64,000 nucleotides of DNA from positions 1 to 64,000 of the forward strand of contig JAQSXJ010000010.1 in NCBI GenBank assembly GCA_029256725.1, in the 5' to 3' direction. Every line of letters begins with the position of its first letter. Within the stretch, counting starts at the first letter, position 1. The notes under the pieces were generated by a model. The model saw only the letters and a list, made by a program, of their open reading frames with translations. It had not been told where the DNA came from and made no database searches. The position numbers and the translations under genes are program-made. Positions 51,138-59,912 of this stretch are shown one piece after another. The DNA comes from Anaerocolumna sp. Lineage in GTDB: Bacteria > Bacillota > Clostridia > Lachnospirales > Lachnospiraceae.

Positions 51138-51196
51138 AAAAGCAAGCACTTCCTTAAATAAGGCTTAGGCCAAATTAATGGAAGCTGCTTGCTTTC
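51138..51196 (+). terminator. Terminator after the GH35 gene
   Basis: AAAGCAAGCACTTCC pairs with GGAAGCTGCTTGCTTT (one mismatch) around a 26-nt loop, followed by TTCCTTT. Confidence 0.75.
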
Positions 51197-51216
51197 CTTT
51201 CGTTTGCAGGACTATA

Positions 51217-51240
51217 TAAGTTGAATTCGTTTTTTACTCT
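51217..51240 (+). repeat. Second copy of the 24-nt sequence found at 46327
   Basis: TAAGTTGAATTCGTTTTTTA...CTCT differs from 46327-46350 at three positions. Both copies lie downstream of sugar genes, which suggests a shared mobile or recombinational origin. Confidence 0.45.
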
Positions 51241-51253
51241 ATACAGGTAAAAA

Positions 51254-51520
51254 TTGCAATTTGTTCAAGCTTCAGAATGCACTGATGAGGTTAAGAACTT
51301 CAGCAAACAGATTACAACAGGTATTGAAAATACCAGCAGAGATATTAACGGTACAGCCAAAGGAGTTCATTCCATTGTAAGTCTTATCAGTTCTTTTGGA
51401 GACAAGCTGGCTAACTTAAATATCAAGATGAGTAAGAAGTCTATTATTATCTGTGTGATTATAGATTTCCTTCAGCAGCTGGAAAATATGTTAAAAGATG
51501 CTATGAAAGAAGAAAAATAG
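51254..51520 (+). CDS. Small hypothetical protein, possibly a truncated gene
   Basis: An 88-codon frame with a TTG start and no proper ribosome binding site, beginning right after the 24-nt repeat. Its sequence (KNFSKQITTGIENTSRDINGTAKGVHSIVSLISSFGDKLANLN, then a hydrophobic IIICVIIDFLQQLENML) is protein-like. I do not recognise a family. The lack of start signals suggests a 5'-truncated remnant. Confidence 0.4.
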   Translation: MQFVQASECTDEVKNFSKQITTGIENTSRDINGTAKGVHSIVSLISSFGDKLANLNIKMSKKSIIICVIIDFLQQLENMLKDAMKEEK

Positions 51521-51683
51521 CTTAAAGTAATTGGATTATTTTACCGATAATATTCCTATAGGCATCCGTGCCTGGTAGTCAGTTATAAAGTATTCGTTGT
51601 ACTATTATGTTAGCTTTACAAACATAAGTATAAATTACAGCTCTATTAGTAGCAGAAGCTTGTAATGGGAATGAGAGGTAAAT
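51521..51683. other. Intergenic, no feature beyond a ribosome binding site
   Basis: Only GAGAGG before the next start codon can be pointed out. Confidence 0.4.
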
Positions 51684-52241
51684 ATGAATATTAACTTAAA
51701 AAACAATAATGGACTTACCAATACAAATACAAAAAGCCAAAATGCCAGAAGCAGTCTGAAAGCAGCCTTGGATCAGCATAGAGAGGACTTAAGGGTATCT
51801 CGTGCGGGCGATGAAGAAGCAGAGAAAAGAAAGGCAGAAAAGATTAGCCAGAAGCTAAATGCGGGTAAAAAACTGACAGCCAATGAGATGGATTTTCTTA
51901 GAAGAACCAATCCTGAGATGTATATGAAAGCCTTACGTATTCAAATGAAACGGGAGATGGTAGAAAACAGTCTTAAGAATTGTAAATCTAAAAAGGAAGT
52001 TGAAGAAGTAACAGGCTTTCAATTAGGTATGATCAATGAAAAGGATCCTGACCGAGAAGCTTTGATAAACGCAGTCAATGATGCAGTGAAAGAATTTAAG
52101 AAAACTGATAAATATAAGAGCCTTCCACAGGACAGTGAAGAAAAGATAGACGAAAGATACGAAAATCTCACCTCGGAAGAGTATAACCATAAAGGTGTAT
52201 TGAGAAAAGAAGATACAGCAGGTTTTGATATAAAACTATAA
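51684..52241 (+). CDS. Hypothetical charged protein, 185 aa
   Basis: Starts MNINLKNNNGLTNTNTKSQNARSS, an Asn/Ser-rich unstructured head, followed by Lys/Glu-rich helices (EEAEKRKAEKISQKLNAGKKLTANEMDFLRRTNPEMYMKALRIQMKREM). No signal peptide, membrane segment or known motif. GAGAGG precedes the ATG. The segment ANEMDFLRRTNPEMYMKALR may be a conserved core; I cannot assign a function. Confidence 0.65.
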   Translation: MNINLKNNNGLTNTNTKSQNARSSLKAALDQHREDLRVSRAGDEEAEKRKAEKISQKLNAGKKLTANEMDFLRRTNPEMYMKALRIQMKREMVENSLKNCKSKKEVEEVTGFQLGMINEKDPDREALINAVNDAVKEFKKTDKYKSLPQDSEEKIDERYENLTSEEYNHKGVLRKEDTAGFDIKL

Positions 52242-52349
52242 GATATTCTATGACATTTTTCTTCTTTCAATCCATACAATAGTAAATATAGGATTGTATT
52301 GATAAACTTCGGTTATCACAAATAGCCAAAGACAGAGAAAGAGGTGGAT

Positions 52350-53516
52350 ATGGAATATAATAATTCCCGTAAGATTAAGAGCATGGCAAACTGGTTTAAA
52401 AAGAAAGAAGGTATGTATCCCTTTATTTCTCACCATGTTGATAAATTACAGGCAGAGTGGTCAAGAATATTGAAAACTGAGGTGGGAGACCAAAGTGAAT
52501 TTCCATATACTGAAGAGATAATAAGTGAAGGGTTAACGGTACCTTGGGCGATAGATATTACAAAGGACGGAAGAATCTTTGTAACAGAGCGAATCGGTAA
52601 TATACGTTTGATTAATAAGGATAACAAAGGAGCTGAAACGGTATATACCTTTACAGCTCCTTTTTCTGCGCAAGGTGAGGGAGGATTACTGGGTTTGGTA
52701 TTAAACCCTGAATTTGATGAAAATGGGTATTTCTATGTCATGTATACCTTTCAGGCAGAAAATATATTCTATAACCGGGTAGTGCGTATGCAATATGAAG
52801 AAGGAAATATAAGAGAAGACCGAATACTGCTTGATAATATACCGGGTGGAAGGGTTCATAACGGCGGCAGAATAAAGATTGGACCCGATGGTTTACTTTA
52901 TATAACAACCGGTGATACTGGTCAGCCAGATTCATCACAGAATCCTGACCTTCTAGCGGGAAAGATCCTACGAATAAATTTGGACGGCAGTATACCATCA
53001 AATAACCCATTTCCCGGATCACCTGTATATGCCCTGGGCTTTCGAAATCCACAGGGAATTGCCTGGAATGAGGAGGGAACCTTATATGCTTCTGATCATG
53101 GAGATTATGGAAGAGACAAAATTAATCTTATTGTACCCGGCGGAAATTATGGATGGCCTTTAGCGGAAGCAGTGAAAGATTTAACAGAACTGGGTTATCA
53201 AGTGCCTGTTATTAGTAGTGAGACTGAGACCTGGGCACCAGCGGGAATCACCTTTATAGAAGAAGGACCTTTAAAAGGCAGGTTGCTGGTCTCTGCGCTA
53301 AGAGGGATGGAAGTATTAGAAATGATGTTATCAGAAGATGGTAAGCAAGTAGTACAAGTGATATCAAGGCTGCAAAACCAGTATAGTAGATTGAGAGAAG
53401 CCTTTAGAGCTGCTGACGATTCTGTGTATATAACTACCAGTAACCGGGACGGCAGGGGGCAGCCTCGTGAAGGGGATGATAAGATTATACGACTTGTACC
53501 TATAAGTAAGGAATAG
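52350..53516 (+). CDS. PQQ-type glucose/sorbosone dehydrogenase-fold protein without signal peptide
   Basis: This 388-residue protein is a six-bladed propeller of the GSDH family. Motifs are GLTVPWAIDITKDGRIFVTERIGNIRLI, GEGGLLGLVLNPEFDENGYFYVMYTF, GGRVHNGGRIKIGPDGLLYITTGD, GFRNPQGIAWNEEGTLYASDHG and GGNYGWPLAE. The catalytic His of the VHNGG motif is present. Family members oxidise aldose sugars with PQQ outside the membrane, yet this protein has a 60-residue charged N-terminus and no export signal. It probably uses no PQQ or acts in the cytosol. ATG 52350 follows AGAGGTGG. Confidence 0.82.
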   Translation: MEYNNSRKIKSMANWFKKKEGMYPFISHHVDKLQAEWSRILKTEVGDQSEFPYTEEIISEGLTVPWAIDITKDGRIFVTERIGNIRLINKDNKGAETVYTFTAPFSAQGEGGLLGLVLNPEFDENGYFYVMYTFQAENIFYNRVVRMQYEEGNIREDRILLDNIPGGRVHNGGRIKIGPDGLLYITTGDTGQPDSSQNPDLLAGKILRINLDGSIPSNNPFPGSPVYALGFRNPQGIAWNEEGTLYASDHGDYGRDKINLIVPGGNYGWPLAEAVKDLTELGYQVPVISSETETWAPAGITFIEEGPLKGRLLVSALRGMEVLEMMLSEDGKQVVQVISRLQNQYSRLREAFRAADDSVYITTSNRDGRGQPREGDDKIIRLVPISKE

Positions 53517-53714
53517 CAGTAGCAGGAAAATCATAAGAAAAAATTAGAAAATATTTAACATAATGTATTATGTTCTGTCTTCTGTCAGGATTTCACTCAG
53601 CCAGGTATCGTATTAATTTTTAAATGAGTAAAAAAATGATAATTAGAAAGAATATAAAGGTGACTTACTAAATGTAACTTTTAATATACTAATTTAGAAT
53701 GTGAGGTTCCTCAT
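53517..53714. other. Intergenic with small inverted repeat
   Basis: AACATAAT/ATTATGTT near 53558-53575 is a short hairpin followed by a pyrimidine-rich stretch. It could end the GSDH transcript weakly. Confidence 0.35.
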
Positions 53715-54035
53715 ATGGAGAATATGAATACAAATCAAACAGATTTATCTTCAGTGCTACCTATGATGGCATTAAGCGATATACCAGAGAGCAAACCGGA
53801 TGCAAAGGAAATTGTCGCACTGGTAAAGGACAGCGGTAAAGTAACCGGTTATCAGCTTTCAGATGGTCAAGTACTGAATAAAGAAGAAGGTGTGGAGGCT
53901 GCCAGACAGGGTGAGATTAAAGGTGTAGGAATTGCAACCAGAAAAGGAAACGAATATCTGAAATCTCTACCCGATGGCAGAGAGGAAAATAACCTTTCAA
54001 ATCTGCCTTCTATTACAGATGAAAAATTATCATAA
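53715..54035 (+). CDS. DUF3892 domain protein
   Basis: This 106-residue protein has a core EIVALVKDSGKVTGYQLSDGQVLNKEEGVEAARQGEIKGVGIATRKGNEYLKSLPDG that matches the DUF3892 pattern of small clostridial proteins. The function is unknown. GTGAGG lies upstream of ATG 53715. Confidence 0.7.
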   Translation: MENMNTNQTDLSSVLPMMALSDIPESKPDAKEIVALVKDSGKVTGYQLSDGQVLNKEEGVEAARQGEIKGVGIATRKGNEYLKSLPDGREENNLSNLPSITDEKLS

Positions 54036-54173
54036 TAGTTGTAACCGGAAAAAGATAAGGATTCTTAACAAAATATGTATAAAAATCCTTTATCTAACAA
54101 TAATAAATATGTCAGAGTATTATTATTGAAAGAAAGGAACCATTGCTATGTAATGGTAATAAGGTAGTCTAAA

Positions 54174-54362
54174 ATGAAAGCTAGTGTTAATCCAGATCTT
54201 TGCATAAGCTGTGAGTTATGCACAAACCTATGTCCAGATGTTTTTAGCATGGGTGATGACGGGTTTGCCCATGGTATAGACGATGCTATTCCGGCAGACA
54301 AGGAATCCGAAGCTGAAGATGCCAGAGACAGCTGTCCAACCAGTGCGATCGATATTGATTAA
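54174..54362 (+). CDS. fdx: Monocluster [4Fe-4S] ferredoxin
   Basis: This 62-residue acidic protein has the cluster motif CISCELCTNLCPDVF and a distal CPTSAI. It is the Thermotoga/Bacillus-type single-cluster ferredoxin, with the second cluster lost. It carries low-potential electrons; partners are not indicated. A terminator follows at once, so it is monocistronic. Confidence 0.92.
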   Translation: MKASVNPDLCISCELCTNLCPDVFSMGDDGFAHGIDDAIPADKESEAEDARDSCPTSAIDID

Positions 54363-54376
54363 TAAAAGAATAAAAG

Positions 54377-54422
54377 CAGCTGTCAGGTTTATTATAGGTA
54401 ACCTGGACAGCTGTTTCTTTTC
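54377..54422 (+). terminator. Terminator after ferredoxin gene
   Basis: CAGCTGTC...GGTT pairs with AACC...GACAGCTG, followed by TTTCTTTTCCT. Confidence 0.8.
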
Positions 54423-54464
54423 CTGTGAAAATATTATTATATAGATTTAGTTTAAATAATTTTT

Positions 54465-55682
54465 TTATTCCCGAACAATGGATTCTGCTACAATTTCATT
54501 AGCATCATTTTTTTCGATAAGGGATTTTCGTCCGGTTAAGAGTATACTGCTGGTAAATGCAGTAAATGGTGCCACCAGCACCAGACCGATGCTTCCAATA
54601 AAGGTATCAAGAATCTCGGCAGATACATATTTGTAATTCAATATATTATATATTGGTGTTCCTTGAGCCATAAATACCATTAACAATGCAATATAACCAC
54701 CGGAATAAGCAAGCAGGAGAGTGGTAGTCATAGTTCCCATGGCGGCACGTCCGACATTCATACCGGAGATAAAAGCTTCTTTCCATTTCATTTCGGGTTT
54801 TTTAGAAATTACTTCTGTAATAGCTGAGGTAATATCAACAGCCAGATCCATAACAGCGCCGGAAGAGCCGATAAAGATACTTGCCATAAATATTTTTGTA
54901 AGGTTCAGTCCCTCATAGCCACTGTAAAGCAGACTCTCTGAATTAGGCATGATAGCACCGTGTATCTTATAACTGGTAGTAAACAGCATTCCAAGAATAC
55001 AAGTTACAAGTATGCCGAGAGATGCACCAGAGATGGCAGCAAGGGCTTTTCGGTTAAAACCAAATACCAGAGAAAGAATCAGTATTGTAAGAAAAACTGT
55101 AATAAGGAGTCCAAAGTAAATCGGGTTATGACCGTTTAAATAGAACGGGACTAAGACTTTCCAGATCATTAAGATACTTGTAGCAAAGGAAATCAAAGCT
55201 CTAAAGCCTGTTCCTCCGGCTACGACAATTAACAATACTGCAAATATTGCCGCAAGGAAAACTTCTTTACCGATTCTGTAATGATCAATGAGATTTACGG
55301 AAAGGATTTCTGAGTCGTTATAATTGATAACCACCAGAACTTTATCGCCGGTGGAAAAGATCTTATCAGTTTCCAGGGAGCCATTCAAGAGATTGAAACC
55401 TTCTACCTGCTGCCCCTTAAATTTACCTCCTAATAATTCTACTACACAGGTCTGTTCACCGGAACGAATTAATCCGGTATCAATGATATTTTTGTTATCT
55501 ACAGATATAACTCTGGCAGAGCTGCGGTCAGTACCCTGATAGATAATGGCACCTTCATAACCAGTGGGTAAGAGAATTAGGAAAATCAATACAATAATAG
55601 AAATGAGAACCGGCAGATGATAGGATAAGTTGTTGTGATAGCTGTTTATGTACAGTTTTAATTTATTATAAAAAGGCTTCAT
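54465..55682 (-). CDS. YibE/F family membrane protein
   Basis: This 405-residue protein has one N-terminal helix, an extracytoplasmic OB-like domain (YQGTDRSSARVISVD...GKFKGQQVEGFNLLNG) and about seven further helices containing GSSGAVMDLAVDITSAITEV and NVGRAAMGTMTTTLLLAYSGGY, the family hallmark. YibE/F proteins are widespread in Firmicutes. Transport or envelope roles have been suggested, but the function is unproven. It appears to be a single gene. Confidence 0.85.
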   Translation of the reverse strand: MKPFYNKLKLYINSYHNNLSYHLPVLISIIVLIFLILLPTGYEGAIIYQGTDRSSARVISVDNKNIIDTGLIRSGEQTCVVELLGGKFKGQQVEGFNLLNGSLETDKIFSTGDKVLVVINYNDSEILSVNLIDHYRIGKEVFLAAIFAVLLIVVAGGTGFRALISFATSILMIWKVLVPFYLNGHNPIYFGLLITVFLTILILSLVFGFNRKALAAISGASLGILVTCILGMLFTTSYKIHGAIMPNSESLLYSGYEGLNLTKIFMASIFIGSSGAVMDLAVDITSAITEVISKKPEMKWKEAFISGMNVGRAAMGTMTTTLLLAYSGGYIALLMVFMAQGTPIYNILNYKYVSAEILDTFIGSIGLVLVAPFTAFTSSILLTGRKSLIEKNDANEIVAESIVRE

Positions 55683-56173
55683 GCGAATTCCTTTCTCTAT
55701 TCATATTTAGTTATTTTTACCTTAGAAATTAAAATATGGTCGGATAAATCTTTATGTGGTCTGATTAATTAATGCAATCTGATTATTAATCTGATAAAAT
55801 CCATTTTTATGACAACTATATAACTATATAAACATAAACTAAATAAGTTGAAGTTCTTAAGTGCTACCTCCAGATATTAATAGATTTGGTTATAGGAGTT
55901 ATGATATTATTAAGAAATAATATATCTTAAATTAAATTTATATAGTATGGCATAAACGATTATAGATAACTTTTCAGATTTATCACAGACAAGTTTCAAT
56001 AGAAACGGAGTACTGCTTGCAGGAATCATTCCCTGCAGGAGTTTTCCTTTCAGGAGTTATTCCTGCTATCCTACATTTACGCATTTAAATGCGAGTAAAA
56101 TTTATAACGCAGCAATCAGCAGTAATCCATTTCCGTATTAACTGGCAGATGATATCAGAATTTGAAGCAGGTA
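55683..56173. other. Intergenic between phoA and the YibE/F gene
   Basis: AT-rich. A cluster of CAGGAAT/ATTCCTG repeats at 56017-56069 (TGCAGGAATCATTCCCTGCA, then CAGGAGTTATTCCTG) can form small hairpins and may be the 3' end of the phoA transcript. No gene is seen. Confidence 0.35.
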
Positions 56174-57712
56174 CTATTTCACTTTCAGGAGACTTTCAAG
56201 ATTAAAATAAATCTGCGTATTATCATAGTATCCAGAGAAAAGGTCAGCACCCTGACCTTGTGCAAAAACACCTACAGGAAGCCCTGTATGAGCATAGGAG
56301 GAGAAATTAATACCGGATTTGTTATTTAGTATATGGGTGATTGTAACAGTTAGGGGCTCATATGAACCATAAAGGAGATACTCTTCACTGTTTTCTGCAC
56401 GTTTTCCGCTAATTGTTTTTATGTAAGCATCTTTTAGCTTCTCATACTCATAAGAGGTGAGTACCAGATCAGGATTGGTTTTTGCATTGGAATCTTTGTC
56501 TGTTATCAGACCAAAGTTCTTTTTGATATCCTGAAGAACTGTTTCAAAAGCAGTTCCGCTTTCTTTGTATTTCTTCACATAATCCGAATCAAATTTGGCA
56601 TAGGAGAGCTTCTGATTGGAGAGATTGTCAAGGAAAGTATCATAATCAGTTCCTGCATAACCAATTGTCAGACCTCCGGTCTCATGATCTCCGGTTACGA
56701 TGATTAAAGTATCATTCGGATATTTTTTGTAGAAAGCAATTGCTTCTGATACTGCATCATCAAGTGCAACGGTATCTGCAATAGTAGAACCGGCATCATT
56801 TGCATGACAGGCCCAGTCAATCTTACCGCCTTCCACCATCATAAAGAATCCTTTTTCGTTATAAAGTACATCAATACCTTTCTTAACGTAATCCTTTAAT
56901 TTCCATTCGCTGGATTTGGCATCATTTGCATAGGAAAGTGAATTGCTGTCAGCCAGTGTCTCACCAATAATAATTGTCTTTCCGTCTGAGGCTTTTACAT
57001 TTACTGCATCCTTCTGGGTAGTTACTACCTTATAGCCTTTATCTTTAGCTACTTGATAAAGGTTGGTCTGAGGAGCATTCTTATTATCTCCGTCAGGATT
57101 GATTAAGGCACCGCCTGCGAAATATTCAAAGCCGCTGTTAATCATTTCCAGACCGATGGCATAATAGTTATTTCTGGAGGCCTGGTGAGCATAGTATGCA
57201 GCAGGAGTTGCATGATTTAAGTTAACGGAGGAGATGACACCAACCTTGTAGCCTAACTGTTCTTTCACTTTTTCGGAGATGGTTTCATAGGCTATTTTTT
57301 TGTTTTCGTCCATATTAATGGTTCCGCTGTAAGTCTTATGACCTGTTGAAAGGGAGGTGGCAGTAGAAGCAGAGTCGGGACAAAAAGATGTGGAATCATA
57401 GGTAACCGCTGAACCTGCTACAGGGAATTTCATGAAATTCAGATAATTGTTACCGGTAAGGACTTTGGAATCCTTTTGCTGGTTAATGGCACCGAGGTAA
57501 TCACTGGCTGCCTGAATCTGGGGATAGCTCATACCATCACCGATAAACATAAATACGTACTTGGGAGCCTTAAGATTGGTTGCCTGTGTTTCTTTCTTGC
57601 TTCCGGCAGCTGTACTTTTTGCACTGTTAAAATCATTGGTGAATGCAAAGGATAAGAGAAGGACACCTGCCAGGGCACAGGCAGATATTCTCTTAAAGGT
57701 TTTATTCATCAT
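56174..57712 (-). CDS. phoA: Exported alkaline phosphatase
   Basis: This 512-residue protein has a signal peptide (ISACALAGVLLLSFAFTNDFNSA). The metal-binding VFMFIGDGMSYPQIQAA, the nucleophile serine in CPDSASTATSLSTGHKT, and the zinc ligands in GGKIDWACHANDAGS and VTGDHETGGLTIGY complete the alkaline phosphatase active site. A PhoB/PhoP-type repeat lies about 170 bp upstream. I start at 57712 because AAGGAG lies upstream; the frame extends to 57748. It scavenges phosphate outside the membrane. Confidence 0.92.
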   Translation of the reverse strand: MMNKTFKRISACALAGVLLLSFAFTNDFNSAKSTAAGSKKETQATNLKAPKYVFMFIGDGMSYPQIQAASDYLGAINQQKDSKVLTGNNYLNFMKFPVAGSAVTYDSTSFCPDSASTATSLSTGHKTYSGTINMDENKKIAYETISEKVKEQLGYKVGVISSVNLNHATPAAYYAHQASRNNYYAIGLEMINSGFEYFAGGALINPDGDNKNAPQTNLYQVAKDKGYKVVTTQKDAVNVKASDGKTIIIGETLADSNSLSYANDAKSSEWKLKDYVKKGIDVLYNEKGFFMMVEGGKIDWACHANDAGSTIADTVALDDAVSEAIAFYKKYPNDTLIIVTGDHETGGLTIGYAGTDYDTFLDNLSNQKLSYAKFDSDYVKKYKESGTAFETVLQDIKKNFGLITDKDSNAKTNPDLVLTSYEYEKLKDAYIKTISGKRAENSEEYLLYGSYEPLTVTITHILNNKSGINFSSYAHTGLPVGVFAQGQGADLFSGYYDNTQIYFNLESLLKVK

Positions 57713-57882
57713 ACTTTCATACTCCTTCTGGGTTTTCATAAAACCCATTTCCTATTTTATAAGTAACAGAACAAATCCTGTCCTAACATTAGCCTGCATG
57801 CATTTCCGGAGCCAATCTAAGAAGAACTGTTAATTCATAAATAACATAAGAAAATAAAAAACACAATAGAGTATGGTAATAT

Positions 57883-57910
57883 TTAACATTATGTTTACAG
57901 AGAGATTAAA
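57883..57910. promoter_or_regulatory. Pho-box-like direct repeats upstream of phoA
   Basis: TTAACA (57883), TTTACA (57894) and ATTAAA (57905) lie at exact 11-bp steps on the plus strand, matching the Bacillus PhoP box TTNACA-N5-TTNACA. Another TTAACA is at 57913. The site would link phoA to phosphate starvation. Confidence 0.5.
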
Positions 57911-58121
57911 ATTTAACAATATCTGCATATTAACTACTATTTATGATCTACTAATCTAGAATCAAGAGGATGTACAGAGATTTAGGTGTCACATAATAAT
58001 AGTTCACATAAAGATATCATAAACTTACCTCTGTTAAAATATAAAATAAAAAATGCAATATGATTAGATTAAAGTTAAAGTTATTTTTATATCTTAGGTA
58101 TAAAATGGCCCGAATATCTAA

Positions 58122-58301
58122 TGGGTTTTACACCTGGAAGAGGTAAAAAAATCCTTCGATGTATCTGTGATTGACAACAAACAGATAATCAAAGGAGATA
58201 GTTGGTTTAGAAATCAAGCGTTGCTTAGTCTTTTAAAAAAAAACAAATTTTTAAAGTTAGTGGATGTGTTATTAAGACCGCAGGTTCGTAGTTTCCCGTA
58301 G
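58122..58301 (+). pseudogene. Possible gene remnant
   Basis: An open frame without a start codon (LEEVKKSFDVSVIDNKQIIKG, then WFRNQALLSLLKKNKFLKL) runs to a TAG that overlaps the 3' end of the LacI gene on the other strand. The composition is protein-like. I do not recognise it, and a chance frame is possible. Confidence 0.2.
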
Positions 58302-59276
58302 TACTAAATCCGCAGAAAAGACTGTTCTGCCGGCAACATTTTCGTTGTTAAAAATACGCATTAAGGTCAGAACAGTTTGGATACATATAGTCTCCAATTT
58401 ATTATCAATGGAGGTCAATTCCGGCTCACAACATTTCGCCAGTTTGGAATTGTTGTGTCCAACAATGGAAAGGTTTTTAGGAACAGATAATTTCATGGCT
58501 TTGGCAAATTTGACCGCACCGATTGCAATTTCATCATCCGATGCTATAATTCCATTAAAGTGCCGGCCGCTTTTATAAAGGGATATAAGATAATTCTTAA
58601 TATCTGTCACATCTCCGGAGCATTCATATACCCGGTTTTCATTTTCTATATTATTCTCCTGAATTGCCTGAAGAAATCCGTCTTTTTTCTGAATACCGCT
58701 AAAGGATAGTAATCGGTATAAGAAAATAGGGTCAGAATAACCGTTCTTAATCAATTTATCTGTAATATCATAAACCGCCTGATGCTCATCACACAAGATG
58801 CAATAAATATTGGGAGCTTTCAAATAACCGTTAATCAGCATTATTGGCACCTGATTGGCTGCTTCCAAAATATAATTATTGTCAGTAGCTGTTTTTTCTA
58901 CAAAGTTTGAACCTACTAAGATAAGTGCATCCACTTTCTTTGATAAAAGCAGTTTCAGGCAATTTTCTTTGTCCTTCGGTTCATAGCCTGTACAGCACAA
59001 AATGGAGTTATAACCGTTGTTTTTTAATTCCCGTTCTAAATAAAACACTGCATTTGCAAGATAGATATCGGAAGAATCAGCACAAAGAATACCAATGGTA
59101 TTCATGGAGTTAAGTCCTAATCCCCGTGCATATGCATTGGGCATATAACCGCTTTCTTCTATTATGGATAATATTTTATTTCTGGTTTTTGTACTGACAC
59201 TGGGACTGTTATTTAATACCCGGGATACAGTTGCGATTGAAACACCTGCTTTTTTTGATATATCATATATATTCAT
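58272..59276 (-). CDS. LacI-family regulator of the uronate genes
   Basis: This 334-residue protein has the helix-turn-helix MNIYDISKKAGVSIATVSRVLNNSPSVS and a ligand domain (NTIGILCADSSDIYLANAVFYLERELKNNGYNSILCCTGYEP). Four palindromes of the form TGTAAG-N2-CTTACA are found: upstream of this gene, before uxaB, before uxaC and before uxaA. That makes it the likely local repressor, functionally like ExuR/KdgR of Firmicutes. I start at MNIYDIS because AAGGGG lies upstream. Confidence 0.88.
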   Translation of the reverse strand: MNIYDISKKAGVSIATVSRVLNNSPSVSTKTRNKILSIIEESGYMPNAYARGLGLNSMNTIGILCADSSDIYLANAVFYLERELKNNGYNSILCCTGYEPKDKENCLKLLLSKKVDALILVGSNFVEKTATDNNYILEAANQVPIMLINGYLKAPNIYCILCDEHQAVYDITDKLIKNGYSDPIFLYRLLSFSGIQKKDGFLQAIQENNIENENRVYECSGDVTDIKNYLISLYKSGRHFNGIIASDDEIAIGAVKFAKAMKLSVPKNLSIVGHNNSKLAKCCEPELTSIDNKLETICIQTVLTLMRIFNNENVAGRTVFSADLVLRETTNLRS

Positions 59277-59319
59277 TCCCATACCCCTTTTCCTTTTCAA
59301 TCATTAGTCCTTAACTGAT

Positions 59320-59333
59320 TGTAAGAACTTACA
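59320..59333. promoter_or_regulatory. Uronate operator U1 (autoregulatory)
   Basis: TGTAAGAACTTACA lies 44 bp upstream of the regulator start codon. Confidence 0.6.
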
Positions 59334-59380
59334 TAGAATTGATTATACAGATATTCTTAAAATATGGCAAGTAGCAATTT

Positions 59381-59447
59381 TACTGTTACTAGTTCTTACT
59401 GTTGCTAGTTCATACTGTTGCTAGTTCTTATTGTTGTTATCTTCTTA
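59381..59447. repeat. 16-bp tandem repeat, about four units
   Basis: Units TACTGTTACTAGTTCT, TACTGTTGCTAGTTCA, TACTGTTGCTAGTTCT and a decayed TATTGTTGTTATCTTC lie between the lacI and uxaB promoters. No function is apparent. Confidence 0.75.
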
Positions 59448-59736
59448 CCATTGATAAATTATGAATTATTTGAGGGAAGTACATAAGCTATTAAATTTTA
59501 TTTTCCAGATTATAAGGGCAATATACAAGCTTTCTTAAATTGTAAGAGAAAAGAAAATAACTTATCTTAATATAATCAAGTTTTAATAACGGGATTGAAC
59601 TATGTATAGATAACTATGAGATATACAAGTTTGATTAAGATTTATATCATATCTGTCCTAAGGGAGAAACACCATATAAATAAGCAATCTTATACTTAAT
59701 AGGATGATGCTAAAATTCAGGTTATACAATTATTAC

Positions 59737-59784
59737 TTGACAAACGCATGTGTGAACGATAAAGTAATAATGTAAGCGCTTACA
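59737..59784 (+). promoter_or_regulatory. uxaB promoter with uronate operator U2
   Basis: TTGACA (59737-59742), a 17-bp spacer, TAAAGT (59760-59765), then the perfect palindrome TGTAAGCGCTTACA (59771-59784) over the start site. About 130 nt of untranslated leader follow. Confidence 0.75.
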
Positions 59785-59912
59785 TAAATGGAAACAAAAT
59801 TATTTACAGTAAGGTGCTAATGACCTGACATGACGGCGTGTTGTTATATCCATTAGGATGTTTTACTGAACACTGTCTGGAAAAAAGAAGAAAAAGATAA
59901 CGAGGTAGAGAG

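Noticed and set aside
59822-59840. CTGACATGACGG shared with the region after fhs (about 17838)
   Set aside because: Only 12 bases agree and the flanks do not, so it is probably chance.
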